From the NCBI GenBank assembly GCA_947631085.1, contig CANRJY010000007.1:42161-106160 (forward strand): a stretch of 64,000 nt of DNA, given 5' to 3'. The position numbers were made by a program, and so were the translations under genes. The stretch's first letter is position 1. Each line of letters begins with the position of its first letter. This stretch comes from an uncultured Clostridia bacterium. GTDB taxonomy: Bacteria > Bacillota > Clostridia > UBA1381. The notes beneath the pieces were generated by a model that saw only the letters and a list, made by a program, of their open reading frames with translations, did no database searches and was not told the origin of the DNA. Of this stretch, positions 9,022 through 17,815 are shown piece after piece.

Positions 9022-10086
9022 ATGAGTAAAAAGAGCTTATGCGTAATATTCGGCGGGCAGTCGCCGGAGCACGACATATCGAGGAAATCGGTCACTTCGA
9101 TATTGAATAATCTTGATAAGGAAAAATACGACATTCATATAATAGGCATTACGAAAAAGGGCGCGTGGTATTTGTATACCGGCGATATTGAAAATATAGA
9201 GGGCGGCGAATGGGAGAGCGACGGCGCTAACCTGAAAAAAGCCATTCTCTCGCCAGACGCGTCGGATAAGGCGGTAATCGTTTTTGACGGCGATAAATTC
9301 GAGAAAATACATATTGACGTGGTTTTTCCCGTGCTCCACGGCGAGTACGGCGAGGACGGAACGGTGCAGGGGCTTTTCGAGCTTTCCAATATAAGCTACG
9401 TCGGCGCGGGAGTGCTTGCGTCGGCGAACGGTATGGATAAGACGTTTTCCAAGCTCGTTTTCGCGGACGCGAAGATACCGCAGGCTGATTGGGTAGTGGT
9501 CAGAAAGAGTGACGATTTAGGCAAAAAAGCCGATGAAATAGAGGAAAAATTGGGCTATCCGTGTTTTGTAAAGCCCGCCTGCACGGGCTCGTCGGTAGGC
9601 GTGGGCAAGGCTCATGACAGAGCGGAACTGCTCGCCGCGATAGAAAACGCGGCTAAATACGGCAGGAAGGTGCTCGTTGAGGAAAATATTGACGGGCGCG
9701 AGGTCGAATGCGCGGTACTCGGAAACGAAAATCCCGAAGCCGCCGAGGTGGGCGAAATTTTGCCTACAGTCGAGTTTTATGATTTCGACGCGAAATATAA
9801 CGACGCTACGACAAAAACGCAGGCTCCGGCGGATATTACGCCCGAGACGCGCGATATAATACGGGACTACGCCGTGCGCGCGTTTAAGGCTATCGACGGC
9901 ATGGGCTTGAGCCGCGTGGATTTCTTTATAAAAAACAGCGACGGAAGCGTTGTGATAAACGAAATAAACACTCTTCCGGGCTTTACGAATATCAGTATGT
10001 ATCCGAAGCTCTGGGACGTTGCGGGACTCGGCTACAGCGATTTGCTTGACAAATTGATCGAATTGGCGGAAAAGAGGACGAAGTGA
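9022..10086 (+). CDS. ddl: D-alanine--D-alanine ligase
   Basis: ATP-grasp ligase joining two D-Ala for peptidoglycan precursors. Motifs: GGQSPEHDISRKS at the N-terminus, HGEYGEDGTVQG, GADxxDKTFSK-like region GMDKTFSK, CFVKPACTGSSVGV and EINTLPGFT. YDFDAKY in the omega loop carries the Tyr typical of D-Ala-D-Ala rather than D-Ala-D-lactate ligases. I chose ATG 9022 over GTG 9010 because AGGAG at 9004-9008 is only one base from the GTG. The stop overlaps the murI start (TGATG). Confidence 0.94.
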   Translation: MSKKSLCVIFGGQSPEHDISRKSVTSILNNLDKEKYDIHIIGITKKGAWYLYTGDIENIEGGEWESDGANLKKAILSPDASDKAVIVFDGDKFEKIHIDVVFPVLHGEYGEDGTVQGLFELSNISYVGAGVLASANGMDKTFSKLVFADAKIPQADWVVVRKSDDLGKKADEIEEKLGYPCFVKPACTGSSVGVGKAHDRAELLAAIENAAKYGRKVLVEENIDGREVECAVLGNENPEAAEVGEILPTVEFYDFDAKYNDATTKTQAPADITPETRDIIRDYAVRAFKAIDGMGLSRVDFFIKNSDGSVVINEINTLPGFTNISMYPKLWDVAGLGYSDLLDKLIELAEKRTK

Positions 10087-10895
10087 TGAATAACAGAAGC
10101 ATCGGCGTTTTCGATTCGGGTCTCGGCGGACTTACCGCGGTGAAGCAGATCATGGAGGAGCTTCCCAATGAGAGCATAATATACTTCGGCGACACGGGCA
10201 GAGTTCCGTACGGAACGCGCTCGCGCGATACGATTTTGAAGTACACGCGCGGCGATATAAGGTTTTTGCTGACGTTTGACGTTAAAATGATAGTTATAGC
10301 GTGCGGAACGGCAAGCTCCGCGGCGCTTCCCGCGATAAAGGACGAGTTCGATATTCCTATCGTCGGCGTTATCGACGCGGCTGTGTATGCGGCGGTGAGA
10401 GCGACGAAGAACAAAAGGATTGGAGTAATCGGAACTCAGGGGACAATAAAGAGCGGGGAGTACGAGAAGCAGATCAAGGCGTACGACGGCGAAATGAGCG
10501 TGTTTAACCGCGCGTGTCCGATGTTTGTGCCGCTTGTTGAGAACGGGTATTTTGACTCTCGGGTGACGAGGCTGCTCGTTGAGGAATATCTTGAGGAAAT
10601 ACGCGCGGCGGGCGTAGACACGCTGATTTTGGGCTGTACGCATTATCCGCTGCTCGCAAAGGTCATAGGCGAGTATATGGGAGACGGCGTTACGCTTATA
10701 AATCCCGGCGCGGAGGTCGCGAAATATCTCAAAAAAAAGCTCGCGGGCGAGACGGCGCACGGCGGCGCGGCGGATAAAACGCAGTACCGTTATTACGTCA
10801 GCGACGATACGGCGGGATTTGAAACTCTCGGCGGAATTTTTCTCGAACGTGAGATAAACGGACAGGTAACGAAGATAGATATAGAAAAATATTGA
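10086..10895 (+). CDS. murI: Glutamate racemase
   Basis: A 269-residue racemase supplying D-glutamate for peptidoglycan. IGVFDSGLGGLTAVKQI opens the protein, ACGTASS holds the first catalytic Cys (about residue 73) and LGCTHYPLL the second (about residue 183). The ATG overlaps the ddl stop by one base; an in-frame GTG three bases earlier is less likely. ddl and murI side by side form a small D-amino-acid precursor cluster. Confidence 0.95.
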   Translation: MNNRSIGVFDSGLGGLTAVKQIMEELPNESIIYFGDTGRVPYGTRSRDTILKYTRGDIRFLLTFDVKMIVIACGTASSAALPAIKDEFDIPIVGVIDAAVYAAVRATKNKRIGVIGTQGTIKSGEYEKQIKAYDGEMSVFNRACPMFVPLVENGYFDSRVTRLLVEEYLEEIRAAGVDTLILGCTHYPLLAKVIGEYMGDGVTLINPGAEVAKYLKKKLAGETAHGGAADKTQYRYYVSDDTAGFETLGGIFLEREINGQVTKIDIEKY

Positions 10896-10899
10896 TGCT

Positions 10900-11304
10900 A
10901 TGTATGAAATTGAAGTAAAAAACGCTCAGACAGCAGACGGGGAAACCTCTCTTTCCGAGGAAAAGGCGGAATGTACGTTTAACCTCAGGGGCGGCAAAGT
11001 TTATATTATGTACAAAACCGCTTATGAGGGTGACAGCGTTTCAACGTCAATTATAATAAGCGAATCCGAGACGGTCATAAAGCGCAGCGGATATGTAAAT
11101 TCGCGCATGATCTATCGCGCCGGAAAGGAGACGGTTTTTCCTTACGGGACGCCGTTCGGTTCAATTCCCATGAAGCTGTTTACCACTGAAATCAAATACG
11201 ATTTCAAGCAAAGCGGCGGTATAATGAAGCTTTTATACACCCTGGACATGCAGGGTGATATGTACTATAACGATATGACGATTACAGTGAGGGAGAAATT
11301 ATGA
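10900..11304 (+). CDS. DUF1934 family beta-barrel protein (YwiB-like)
   Basis: A 134-residue protein resembling the DUF1934/YwiB family of Firmicutes, a small lipocalin-like beta-barrel of unknown function. Alternating polar/hydrophobic strands are visible, with the family-like segments FNLRGGKVYIMYKT, ETVIKRSG and the central PFGSIPMKLFT. No signal peptide or catalytic motif. It starts 4 nt after murI without a clear ribosome site, suggesting coupling, and its stop overlaps the next start (ATGA). The placement suggests an envelope-linked role, but that is a guess. Confidence 0.75.
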   Translation: MYEIEVKNAQTADGETSLSEEKAECTFNLRGGKVYIMYKTAYEGDSVSTSIIISESETVIKRSGYVNSRMIYRAGKETVFPYGTPFGSIPMKLFTTEIKYDFKQSGGIMKLLYTLDMQGDMYYNDMTITVREKL

Positions 11305-12824
11305 AATTCAGAAAAATGATATCCGCGTTTTTGGCAGGAATAATGATTTTTATGCCTGCGTCATATGTATCGGCGGAGTGGATAAAAAATTCTGAAATAC
11401 ACAATCAGGCGTCCGACGAGGAAGAAACCGCGCCGGAGGAGGATATTGCGGAGCAATACAGCAACGAGTACAATTTTTTTGATTCCGTAACGGAGCTTAT
11501 TTCGGAAATGTATATTGACGAAACTTTGACCAAAGAGGATATAGCCGCAAAAGGATTGTCCGAACTGCTGAAAAACAACTCACCGCTGCTTATTGAGCTT
11601 CTCAAGTCCACATTGGGAAGTCTTGATGATTACAGTCAGTTTTTCACGTTTGATGAATATGTTGATTATCAGGACAGCACAAATAACACGTTTTACGGAG
11701 TAGGAATCAATCTTGAGGAAAAAGAGGACGGCGTTTATATTTCAGGCTTTTCGGACGACGGCGACGCAAAAAATGCCGGACTGATGGTCGGCGATCGCAT
11801 TACGGCGGTTGATGATAATGACGTTCAGGGATGGACGCTTGAGAAGATACGAAATCTCGTTCTCGGTGAAGCAGGTACCAAGGTTAATATAACCGTGCAG
11901 CGCGGCGGAGAATCGCTGAGCTTTTCTGTGATAAGACAGGTCGCAATCGATAAAGGTACCGTTTCGGGAGTGATGACGAGCGGAATACTTGCCGGAAACA
12001 TAGGACATGTTAAAATTTCATCTTTCGGAAGCGATACCGACGAGGAATTTATGGCGACGCTCGAGCAGCTGCGCGAGAATAACGTCAAAAAGCTTATACT
12101 TGATTTAAGGAATAATCCCGGAGGATATGTGGAATCGGCGATCAATATCGCAAAGGTGCTCGTTCCGAAAGGAAAAATAATAGACGTAGTTTCCCGTTCA
12201 AATCTGCCCGATATCACATACAGCTCCGATCTTGAAAATCCCGAATTTGAAATAATAGTGCTGGTTAACGAAAATACCGCCAGCGCGGCGGAAATTCTCG
12301 CCAGCGCCATACAGGACTCGGGCGCGGGAAAGCTTTTGGGAAAAAAGACCTTCGGAAAGGCCGTCATCCAGCGTTCCTTCCCGATTGTAAACGGAACTGT
12401 TCTGCATTTTACAATAGCGCAGTATCTGACGCGCAACGGTAAAAAAATAAACGGGATAGGTCTGTTTCCGGACGAGGAGGTAGACAACAAGCTCAGTACG
12501 GTAGACACGTCTCAGTATACCAAGTTCGACTATAGCACGAGATATGTGGTGGGACAAAGCGGGGAAGGCGTAAAGGCGGCAAAAGAGAAGCTTTACATGC
12601 TTGGACTGTATAAGGCTACCACGAATAACACTTTATACACAAAAGAGCTTCAGGATTCGGTAAAAACTTTCCAGCAAAGCCATGATTTAGTCCCAAGCGG
12701 GATAATTGATATAGCGACGCAGGTTGCAATAGACGAAGAATTTTCAAAGCTTGAAGTTATGGAAGATGTTCAGCTTGAGCGCGCATACGAAATATTCGGC
12801 GGCAATTCGGGTAATTTATATTAA
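11301..12824 (+). CDS. S41-family C-terminal processing protease with PDZ and peptidoglycan-binding domains
   Basis: A 507-residue CtpA/Prc-type protease. A signal peptide or anchor (hydrophobic residues 9-25, ending near VSAEW) is followed by an acidic segment, a PDZ domain (about 125-205) and the S41 domain. The catalytic Ser lies in ENTASAAEIL and the Lys in GKKTFGKAVIQ about 25 residues later, the usual Ser-Lys dyad spacing. The C-terminus (about 415-490, AAKEKLYMLGLY and VKTFQQSHDLVPSG) is a PG_binding_1 domain that would dock it on the wall. It overlaps DUF1934 by four bases and ends the ddl-murI cluster, so wall-associated protein processing is likely. Confidence 0.9.
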   Translation: MKFRKMISAFLAGIMIFMPASYVSAEWIKNSEIHNQASDEEETAPEEDIAEQYSNEYNFFDSVTELISEMYIDETLTKEDIAAKGLSELLKNNSPLLIELLKSTLGSLDDYSQFFTFDEYVDYQDSTNNTFYGVGINLEEKEDGVYISGFSDDGDAKNAGLMVGDRITAVDDNDVQGWTLEKIRNLVLGEAGTKVNITVQRGGESLSFSVIRQVAIDKGTVSGVMTSGILAGNIGHVKISSFGSDTDEEFMATLEQLRENNVKKLILDLRNNPGGYVESAINIAKVLVPKGKIIDVVSRSNLPDITYSSDLENPEFEIIVLVNENTASAAEILASAIQDSGAGKLLGKKTFGKAVIQRSFPIVNGTVLHFTIAQYLTRNGKKINGIGLFPDEEVDNKLSTVDTSQYTKFDYSTRYVVGQSGEGVKAAKEKLYMLGLYKATTNNTLYTKELQDSVKTFQQSHDLVPSGIIDIATQVAIDEEFSKLEVMEDVQLERAYEIFGGNSGNLY

Positions 12825-12829
12825 ATAAG

Positions 12830-12889
12830 TATACCTGTCATTCCCGCAGAGAAATGAGGTCGTCATGCGCTGCTGACAGCGTAAGTATA
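12830..12889 (+). repeat. Imperfect inverted repeat, possible degenerate repeat or terminator
   Basis: TATAC (12830-12834) plus CTGTCA (12835-12840) can pair with TGACAG (12874-12879) plus GTATA (12885-12889) with a 5-nt bulge; a small CGCTG/CAGCG hairpin is nested. No T-run. Function unknown. Confidence 0.4.
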
Positions 12890-12920
12890 ATTATAATAAA
12901 AATACAAGGAGGTAAAAAAT

Positions 12921-14039
12921 ATGTCAGATTATTTCGGAAAAGAAACGCCGAAGCTCGGCTTCGGCATGATGCGTCTGCCCAAGAAAAATGACGTCACAGA
13001 TATCGAGCAGGTTAAAAAGATGGTGGATATGTTCATGGATGCGGGGTTTACTTATTTTGACACCGCTTATGTATACGGCACATCGGAGCAGGACACAAAA
13101 AAAGCGCTCGTGGACAGATATCCGCGCGATTCTTATACACTTGCCACAAAGCTTAACGCGAATATGATGGCGGCCAATGAAAAAGAAGCAAAACAGCAGT
13201 TTTTCACCAGCCTTGAACGAACGGGAGCCGGATATTTCGATTATTATCTGCTCCATGCCATTATGGATAAAACGCGCGCACTTTACGATAAATATCACAT
13301 TTGGGAATTTGTGAACGAGCAGAAGGCGAAGGGACTTATAAAGCATCTCGGATTTTCGTATCATTCGGGTCCCAAACTGCTTGACGAGGTGCTGACGGAG
13401 CATCCCGAGGTTGATTTCATACAGCTCCAAATAAATTACGCCGACTGGGAGGAAAAATCTGTTGAAGCGCGCGCAAATTACGAGGTCGCGCGCAGACACG
13501 GCGTTTCAATCGTCATAATGGAGCCTGTAAAGGGCGGTCGTCTTGCGGATCCGCCGGAAGAAATAAAGAAGCTGTTTAAGGAGTATAACCCCGATATGTC
13601 GTACGCGTCATGGGCGATTCGCTTCGCGGCGTCGCTTGACGGCATTATCACTGTTTTGTCCGGAATGTCAAATATAGAGCAAATGCAGGACAATCTTTCG
13701 TATATGAAGGATTTCAAGCCGCTAAATGAAGAGGAAATGAAAATTATTCATCAGGCGCAGCGTATTCTCGGAAATTCGTCCACGATTCCCTGCACATCGT
13801 GCCATTACTGTACCGACGGCTGTCCTATGCAGATCCATATTCCGGATATATTTGCGGCGGCGAATAAGCAGCTCGGAAACGGTCAGATTGAGGAGGCTAA
13901 AGCCGATTATAGCAAAGCCGCTCAGACGGGACACCGCGCTTCGGATTGCATAGGCTGCAAGCAGTGCGAAAGAACATGTCCGCAGCATATACATATTGTT
14001 GATTGTCTCGGTAAATGCGTGGAGATGCTTGAAAAATAA
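12921..14039 (+). CDS. Aldo/keto reductase with C-terminal 2[4Fe-4S] ferredoxin-like domain
   Basis: A 372-residue protein with an N-terminal aldo/keto reductase barrel: GFGMMRLP, then FDTAYVYGTSE with the catalytic Tyr, and KLN for the catalytic Lys region. The C-terminal ~90 residues hold two clusters of cysteines, CTSCHYCTDGCP and CIGCKQCERTCP, each binding a [4Fe-4S] centre. This fused architecture is frequent in anaerobic Clostridia and suggests coupling of carbonyl reduction to a ferredoxin-like electron carrier; the substrate is unknown. AAGGAGG precedes the ATG. A strong terminator follows. Confidence 0.9.
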   Translation: MSDYFGKETPKLGFGMMRLPKKNDVTDIEQVKKMVDMFMDAGFTYFDTAYVYGTSEQDTKKALVDRYPRDSYTLATKLNANMMAANEKEAKQQFFTSLERTGAGYFDYYLLHAIMDKTRALYDKYHIWEFVNEQKAKGLIKHLGFSYHSGPKLLDEVLTEHPEVDFIQLQINYADWEEKSVEARANYEVARRHGVSIVIMEPVKGGRLADPPEEIKKLFKEYNPDMSYASWAIRFAASLDGIITVLSGMSNIEQMQDNLSYMKDFKPLNEEEMKIIHQAQRILGNSSTIPCTSCHYCTDGCPMQIHIPDIFAAANKQLGNGQIEEAKADYSKAAQTGHRASDCIGCKQCERTCPQHIHIVDCLGKCVEMLEK

Positions 14040-14051
14040 AAAACAGGATTT

Positions 14052-14079
14052 GCGGAGAGAATTTTCTCTCCGCTTTTTT
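14052..14079 (+). terminator. Intrinsic terminator after aldo/keto reductase
   Basis: GCGGAGAGA (14052-14060) pairs with TCTCTCCGC (14065-14073) around a 4-nt loop, followed by six T. Confidence 0.95.
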
Positions 14080-14100
14080 CGTGAAAAAGTTGTAAATCAC

Positions 14101-14129
14101 TTGACAGAGCCGTTGAATGGTGGTAAAAT
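14101..14129 (+). promoter_or_regulatory. Upstream promoter of nrdDG (P1)
   Basis: TTGACA (14101-14106), 17-nt spacer, TAAAAT (14124-14129). It is about 210 nt upstream of the nrdD start. Confidence 0.7.
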
Positions 14130-14194
14130 TTATAAACGAACATAAATTCGGAATTATGTAACCCAACTGTAATAAATTAGCAAACCCAATGTAA

Positions 14195-14223
14195 TTGATT
14201 TTCCGTAAAACGGGTGCTATAAT
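14195..14223 (+). promoter_or_regulatory. Downstream promoter of nrdDG (P2)
   Basis: TTGATT (14195-14200), 17-nt spacer, TATAAT (14218-14223). Two AACCCAA-type direct repeats (14160-14173 and 14183-14195) abut its -35 box and could bind a regulator. The NrdR box begins 21 nt after the -10. Confidence 0.75.
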
Positions 14224-14244
14224 AAAATTCGCACACATGAGAAA

Positions 14245-14292
14245 CCACAATATATTGTGGTTGATTTACATAAAAACCACAAAATCGGGATA
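14245..14292 (+). promoter_or_regulatory. Tandem NrdR-box-like operator upstream of nrdD
   Basis: CCACAATATATTGTGG (14245-14260) is a perfect palindrome fitting the NrdR-box pattern. A second, degenerate box starts with the same CCACAA at 14277, exactly 32 nt (three helical turns) later, the usual spacing of paired boxes. NrdR represses ribonucleotide reductase genes when dATP is high. The pair lies downstream of P2, so it would block promoter clearance or elongation. Confidence 0.8.
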
Positions 14293-14337
14293 AATACAGT
14301 ATTTTTGACGAGATTGAACGGAAGGGAGCAAGACGAG

Positions 14338-16455
14338 ATGAGGGTTATAAAGAAGGATAACACCAAGGAAGAATTTAACGTGCAAAAGGTGGTAACGGCG
14401 GTAAATAAATCGGCGTTCCGCGTGCTTGAAAAGTTTTCCGACGAGGACATTGACTTTATCTGTAAATTCGTGGAGGATAAGGCAAAGAGCTTGGGCAAAG
14501 AGGACATACAGATCGCCGAGATGCACAACATTGTCGAGGGCGCGCTTGAAAAGGTAAATCCGAAGGTCGCGAAAAGCTACCGCGATTACAGAAATTACAA
14601 GCAGGATTTCGTCGCGATGCTCGACGAGGTTTACAGAAAGAGCCAGTCGATAATGTATATCGGCGACAAGGAAAACTCGAACACCGACAGCGCGCTCGTA
14701 TCGACAAAGCGCAGTCTTATTTTCAATCAGCTTAACAAGGAATTATATAAGAAATTTTTTCTCACCACGGAGGAGCTTCAGGCGTGCCGCGACGGTTATA
14801 TCTATATCCACGATATGTCCGCGCGCCGAGACACCATGAACTGCTGTCTGTTTGACGTAAAAAGCGTTCTTTCGGGCGGCTTTGAAATGGGAAATCTCTG
14901 GTACAACGAGCCGAAAACGCTCGATACCGCGTTTGACGTTATCGGAGATATAGTCCTCTCGGCGGCGTCGCAGCAGTACGGCGGATTTACAGTGCCGAGC
15001 GCGGATCTCATATTGGAGCCGTACGCAGAGAAATCGTATAAGAAATATACGGATAAATATATAGGTTTGGGACTTACCCGCGAGAAGGCGGAGGAGGTCG
15101 CTCTCGCCGACGTGCGGCGCGATTTCGAGCAGGGCTTCCAGGGCTGGGAGTACAAGTTTAATTCCGTATCGTCGAGCCGCGGCGATTATCCGTTTATCAC
15201 CGTCACAATCGGTACGGGAACGGGTCGTTTCGCGAAAATGGCGTCGATTTCAATGCTGAAGGTCCATGCGGGCGGACAGGGTAAGGAAGGACACAAAAAG
15301 CCCGTTTTGTTTCCGAAAATCGTGTTCTTATATGATGAGAATTTACACGGTCCCGGAGGCGAGCTTGAGGACGTTTTCGAGGCGGGCGTTGAGTGCTCGT
15401 CAAAGACGATGTATCCCGACTGGCTGAGCCTGACCGGCGAGGGCTATGTTCCGTCGATGTACAAGAAATACGGCGAGATAATTTCGCCGATGGGTTGCCG
15501 CGCGTTCCTGTCGCCGTGGTACGAGAGAGGCGGCTTGGAGCCCGCTGACGAAAACGACAAGCCCGTGTTTGTGGGACGCTGGAACATAGGCGCGGTATCG
15601 CTGCATCTGCCGATGATCTACGCGAAATCGCTCCAGGAGGGCAAGCCGTTCTACGATGTGCTCGACTACTATTTACAGCTTATCAGACAGCTTCATCTGA
15701 GAACATACGACTACCTCGGAGAGATGCGCGCGTCGACAAATCCGCTCGCATACTGCGAGGGAGGCTTTTACGGCGGTCATCTCGGACTGCACGATAAGAT
15801 AAAGCCCATAATGAAGGTAGCTACGGCTTCGTTCGGTATAACCGCGTTTAACGAGCTGCAGGAGCTATACAATAAAAAATCGCTCGTCGAGGATGGCGAG
15901 TTCGCGTTAAAGACGCTCGAGCACATAAATGAAAAGGTCGCGGAGTTTAAGAAGGAGGACGGCAAGCTTTACGCTATTTACGGCACTCCAGCCGAGTCGC
16001 TGTGCGGTTTGCAGGTTACGCAGTTCCGCGCGAAGTACGGCGTTATTGAGAACGTCTCCGACCGCGAATACGTTTCGAACAGCTTCCACTGCCACGTTAC
16101 CGAGGACATCACGCCAATTCAGAAGCAGAACCTCGAAAACCGCTTCTGGAATTTGTCGAACGGCGGCAAAATTCAGTATGTAAAGTATCCGATAAGCTAC
16201 AATAAAGAGGCAATAAAGAGCCTTATCCGCCGCGCGATGAAGATGGGCTTCTACGAGGGCGTAAATCTGTCCCTTGCGTACTGCGACGACTGCGGCTACG
16301 AGGAGCTTGAAATGGACGTTTGCCCGAAGTGCGGCAGCCGTAACTTAACGAAGATCGACCGCATGAACGGCTACCTCTCATACTCGCGCGTAAAGGGCGA
16401 CACGAGGCTTAACGCCGCGAAAATGGCTGAGATCGCCGAAAGGAAATCAATGTAA
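14338..16455 (+). CDS. nrdD: Anaerobic ribonucleoside-triphosphate reductase, class III
   Basis: A 705-residue oxygen-sensitive reductase making dNTPs. The N-terminal ATP-cone (about residues 1-90) starts directly at the chosen ATG, which has AGGGAG at 14323-14328; an in-frame ATG at 14257 would lie over the NrdR box and is rejected. Zinc-binding cysteines appear in YCDDCGY and CPKCGS near the C-terminus, followed by RMNGYLSYSRV, where Gly is the probable glycyl-radical site (many homologues have RxCGYL). nrdG overlaps the stop by one base. It marks the organism as an anaerobe. Confidence 0.95.
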   Translation: MRVIKKDNTKEEFNVQKVVTAVNKSAFRVLEKFSDEDIDFICKFVEDKAKSLGKEDIQIAEMHNIVEGALEKVNPKVAKSYRDYRNYKQDFVAMLDEVYRKSQSIMYIGDKENSNTDSALVSTKRSLIFNQLNKELYKKFFLTTEELQACRDGYIYIHDMSARRDTMNCCLFDVKSVLSGGFEMGNLWYNEPKTLDTAFDVIGDIVLSAASQQYGGFTVPSADLILEPYAEKSYKKYTDKYIGLGLTREKAEEVALADVRRDFEQGFQGWEYKFNSVSSSRGDYPFITVTIGTGTGRFAKMASISMLKVHAGGQGKEGHKKPVLFPKIVFLYDENLHGPGGELEDVFEAGVECSSKTMYPDWLSLTGEGYVPSMYKKYGEIISPMGCRAFLSPWYERGGLEPADENDKPVFVGRWNIGAVSLHLPMIYAKSLQEGKPFYDVLDYYLQLIRQLHLRTYDYLGEMRASTNPLAYCEGGFYGGHLGLHDKIKPIMKVATASFGITAFNELQELYNKKSLVEDGEFALKTLEHINEKVAEFKKEDGKLYAIYGTPAESLCGLQVTQFRAKYGVIENVSDREYVSNSFHCHVTEDITPIQKQNLENRFWNLSNGGKIQYVKYPISYNKEAIKSLIRRAMKMGFYEGVNLSLAYCDDCGYEELEMDVCPKCGSRNLTKIDRMNGYLSYSRVKGDTRLNAAKMAEIAERKSM

Positions 16456-16946
16456 TGAGATACCACAACATAACGAAGGACGATATGCTAAACGGCGACG
16501 GTCTGCGCGTAGTCCTGTGGGTGTCGGGCTGCGAGCATCAATGCCCGAACTGTCAGAACCCGATAACATGGGACATAAACGACGGTCTGCCGTTTGACGA
16601 CGATGCGAAGCGGGAAATATTCGAGGAGCTGAAGCACAGCTACATATCGGGAATAACCTTCTCGGGCGGCGATCCGCTGCACACGCACAACCGCGCGGAC
16701 ATGGGAGCGCTGATAGGGGAGATAAAGGAAAAATTTCCCGATAAAACGATATGGCTCTATACGGGCTATGAGTGGAACAAAATAAAGGATCTGCCGTTTA
16801 TACGCGATATAGACGTGCTCGTTGACGGCAGATATGTCGAAGCTCTGCGCGACGTGAAGCTGATGTGGCGCGGAAGCTCAAATCAAAAGGTAATAGACGT
16901 AAAGAAAAGTCTGGAACTTAACAAAACAGTTTTATATGTGGAGTAA
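16455..16946 (+). CDS. nrdG: Anaerobic ribonucleotide reductase activating protein (radical SAM)
   Basis: A 163-residue radical-SAM activase generating the glycyl radical on NrdD. The cluster motif CEHQCPNC (C-x3-C-x2-C) is at about residues 26-33, and FSGGDPL binds S-adenosylmethionine. The start overlaps the final base of the nrdD stop. dut follows 6 nt downstream, so the three genes form a dNTP-supply operon. Confidence 0.96.
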   Translation: MRYHNITKDDMLNGDGLRVVLWVSGCEHQCPNCQNPITWDINDGLPFDDDAKREIFEELKHSYISGITFSGGDPLHTHNRADMGALIGEIKEKFPDKTIWLYTGYEWNKIKDLPFIRDIDVLVDGRYVEALRDVKLMWRGSSNQKVIDVKKSLELNKTVLYVE

Positions 16947-16952
16947 AAGCGA

Positions 16953-17456
16953 ATGAAAAGAATAGCAAAATTTGAAAAAATAAGCCTTGAACAATTCAAA
17001 TCCGACTGGGAGTTTCCCGAAAGGGGCGGCGCGGCGGAGATTTACGAAAAAATAAAGCTCCCGAAGCGCGCGACGTCGGGCTCGGCGGGATATGATTTTT
17101 ACGCTCCGTTCGACATAACTCTCGCGCCCGGCGAAACAATAAAAATCCCCACGGGAATACGCGTAAAAATTGACGACGGCTGGGTTTTAAAACTGTACCC
17201 GCGAAGCGGGCTGGGCTTTAAATACAGAATACAGATGAACAACACCGTCGGAATAATCGACAGCGATTATTATTTGAGCGACAACGAGGGGCATATTTTC
17301 TGCAAAATAACGAACGACTCAAACGAGGGCAAAACCATGACGCTGTCTCGGGGCGACGGTTTCTGCCAGGGTATTTTCGTCGAATACGGAATTACCGTTG
17401 ACGACGACGTTTCCGATATCCGCAACGGCGGCTTCGGAAGCACGGATAAAAAGTAA
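16953..17456 (+). CDS. dut: dUTPase family protein (dUTP diphosphatase)
   Basis: A 167-residue trimeric-type dUTPase. All five motifs are visible: SGSAGYDFYA, YPRSGLGFK, NTVGIIDSDYY, RGDGFCQGIF and the C-terminal P-loop-like RNGGFGSTDKK. It hydrolyses dUTP to dUMP. About 40 extra N-terminal residues precede motif 1. Co-location with nrdDG suggests co-regulation by NrdR. An alternative is a dCTP deaminase, but motif 3 fits dUTPase better. Confidence 0.9.
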   Translation: MKRIAKFEKISLEQFKSDWEFPERGGAAEIYEKIKLPKRATSGSAGYDFYAPFDITLAPGETIKIPTGIRVKIDDGWVLKLYPRSGLGFKYRIQMNNTVGIIDSDYYLSDNEGHIFCKITNDSNEGKTMTLSRGDGFCQGIFVEYGITVDDDVSDIRNGGFGSTDKK

Positions 17457-17485
17457 AAATCAACCTCCCACAGATTGTTTTATTT

Positions 17486-17526
17486 TCAACCGCGGTATAT
17501 TTTTAGGTATAACGCGGCTGATTTTT
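17486..17526 (+). terminator. Intrinsic terminator after dut
   Basis: TCAACCGCG (17486-17494) faces CGCGGCTGA (17513-17521) with one mismatch, followed by TTTTT. Confidence 0.75.
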
Positions 17527-17557
17527 AATATTTTTCGTAACAATAATGGTAAAGGTC

Positions 17558-17586
17558 TTGAAATTTTTCTGAAAATGGAGTACAAT
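17558..17586 (+). promoter_or_regulatory. Promoter of DUF896-asnA-asnS cluster
   Basis: TTGAAA (17558-17563), 17-nt spacer, TACAAT (17581-17586). No T-box elements are visible in the short leader. Confidence 0.75.
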
Positions 17587-17627
17587 ATATAGAAGCGGAT
17601 ATGTTTTCCAAAAAAGGAGGGCTGAAA

Positions 17628-17795
17628 TTGGATAAGGCGAAAATGGCGAGGATAAGCGAGCTTACAAAAATCTCGAGGGAGCGTGAGCTTACTCCCGAGG
17701 AAACGGAGGAGCGCGCGGCGCTCAGACAGGAGTATCTCGCGGAGATAAAGGCAAGCCTTAAATCTCAGCTCGACAATATTGAAATCGTAGATTAA
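17628..17795 (+). CDS. DUF896 (YnzC-like) small protein
   Basis: A 55-residue protein of the DUF896/YnzC family of Firmicutes: KMARISELTKISRERELT then EETEERAALRQEYLAEIK, predicted as two helices forming a hairpin. Function is unknown; B. subtilis YnzC is in the SOS-associated yneA operon. I chose the TTG at 17628 because a full AAGGAGG (17614-17620) lies 7 nt upstream and the family N-terminus matches; an ATG at 17601 lies upstream of that ribosome site. Its stop overlaps an ATG, but asnA probably starts later. Confidence 0.8.
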   Translation: MDKAKMARISELTKISRERELTPEETEERAALRQEYLAEIKASLKSQLDNIEIVD

Positions 17796-17815
17796 TGCAA
17801 AGGAGTATTAAAGAA

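Noticed and set aside
17457..17627. Possible T-box riboswitch before asnA/asnS
   Set aside because: No T-box consensus; the only hairpin fits a terminator for dut, and the leader after the promoter is about 35 nt.
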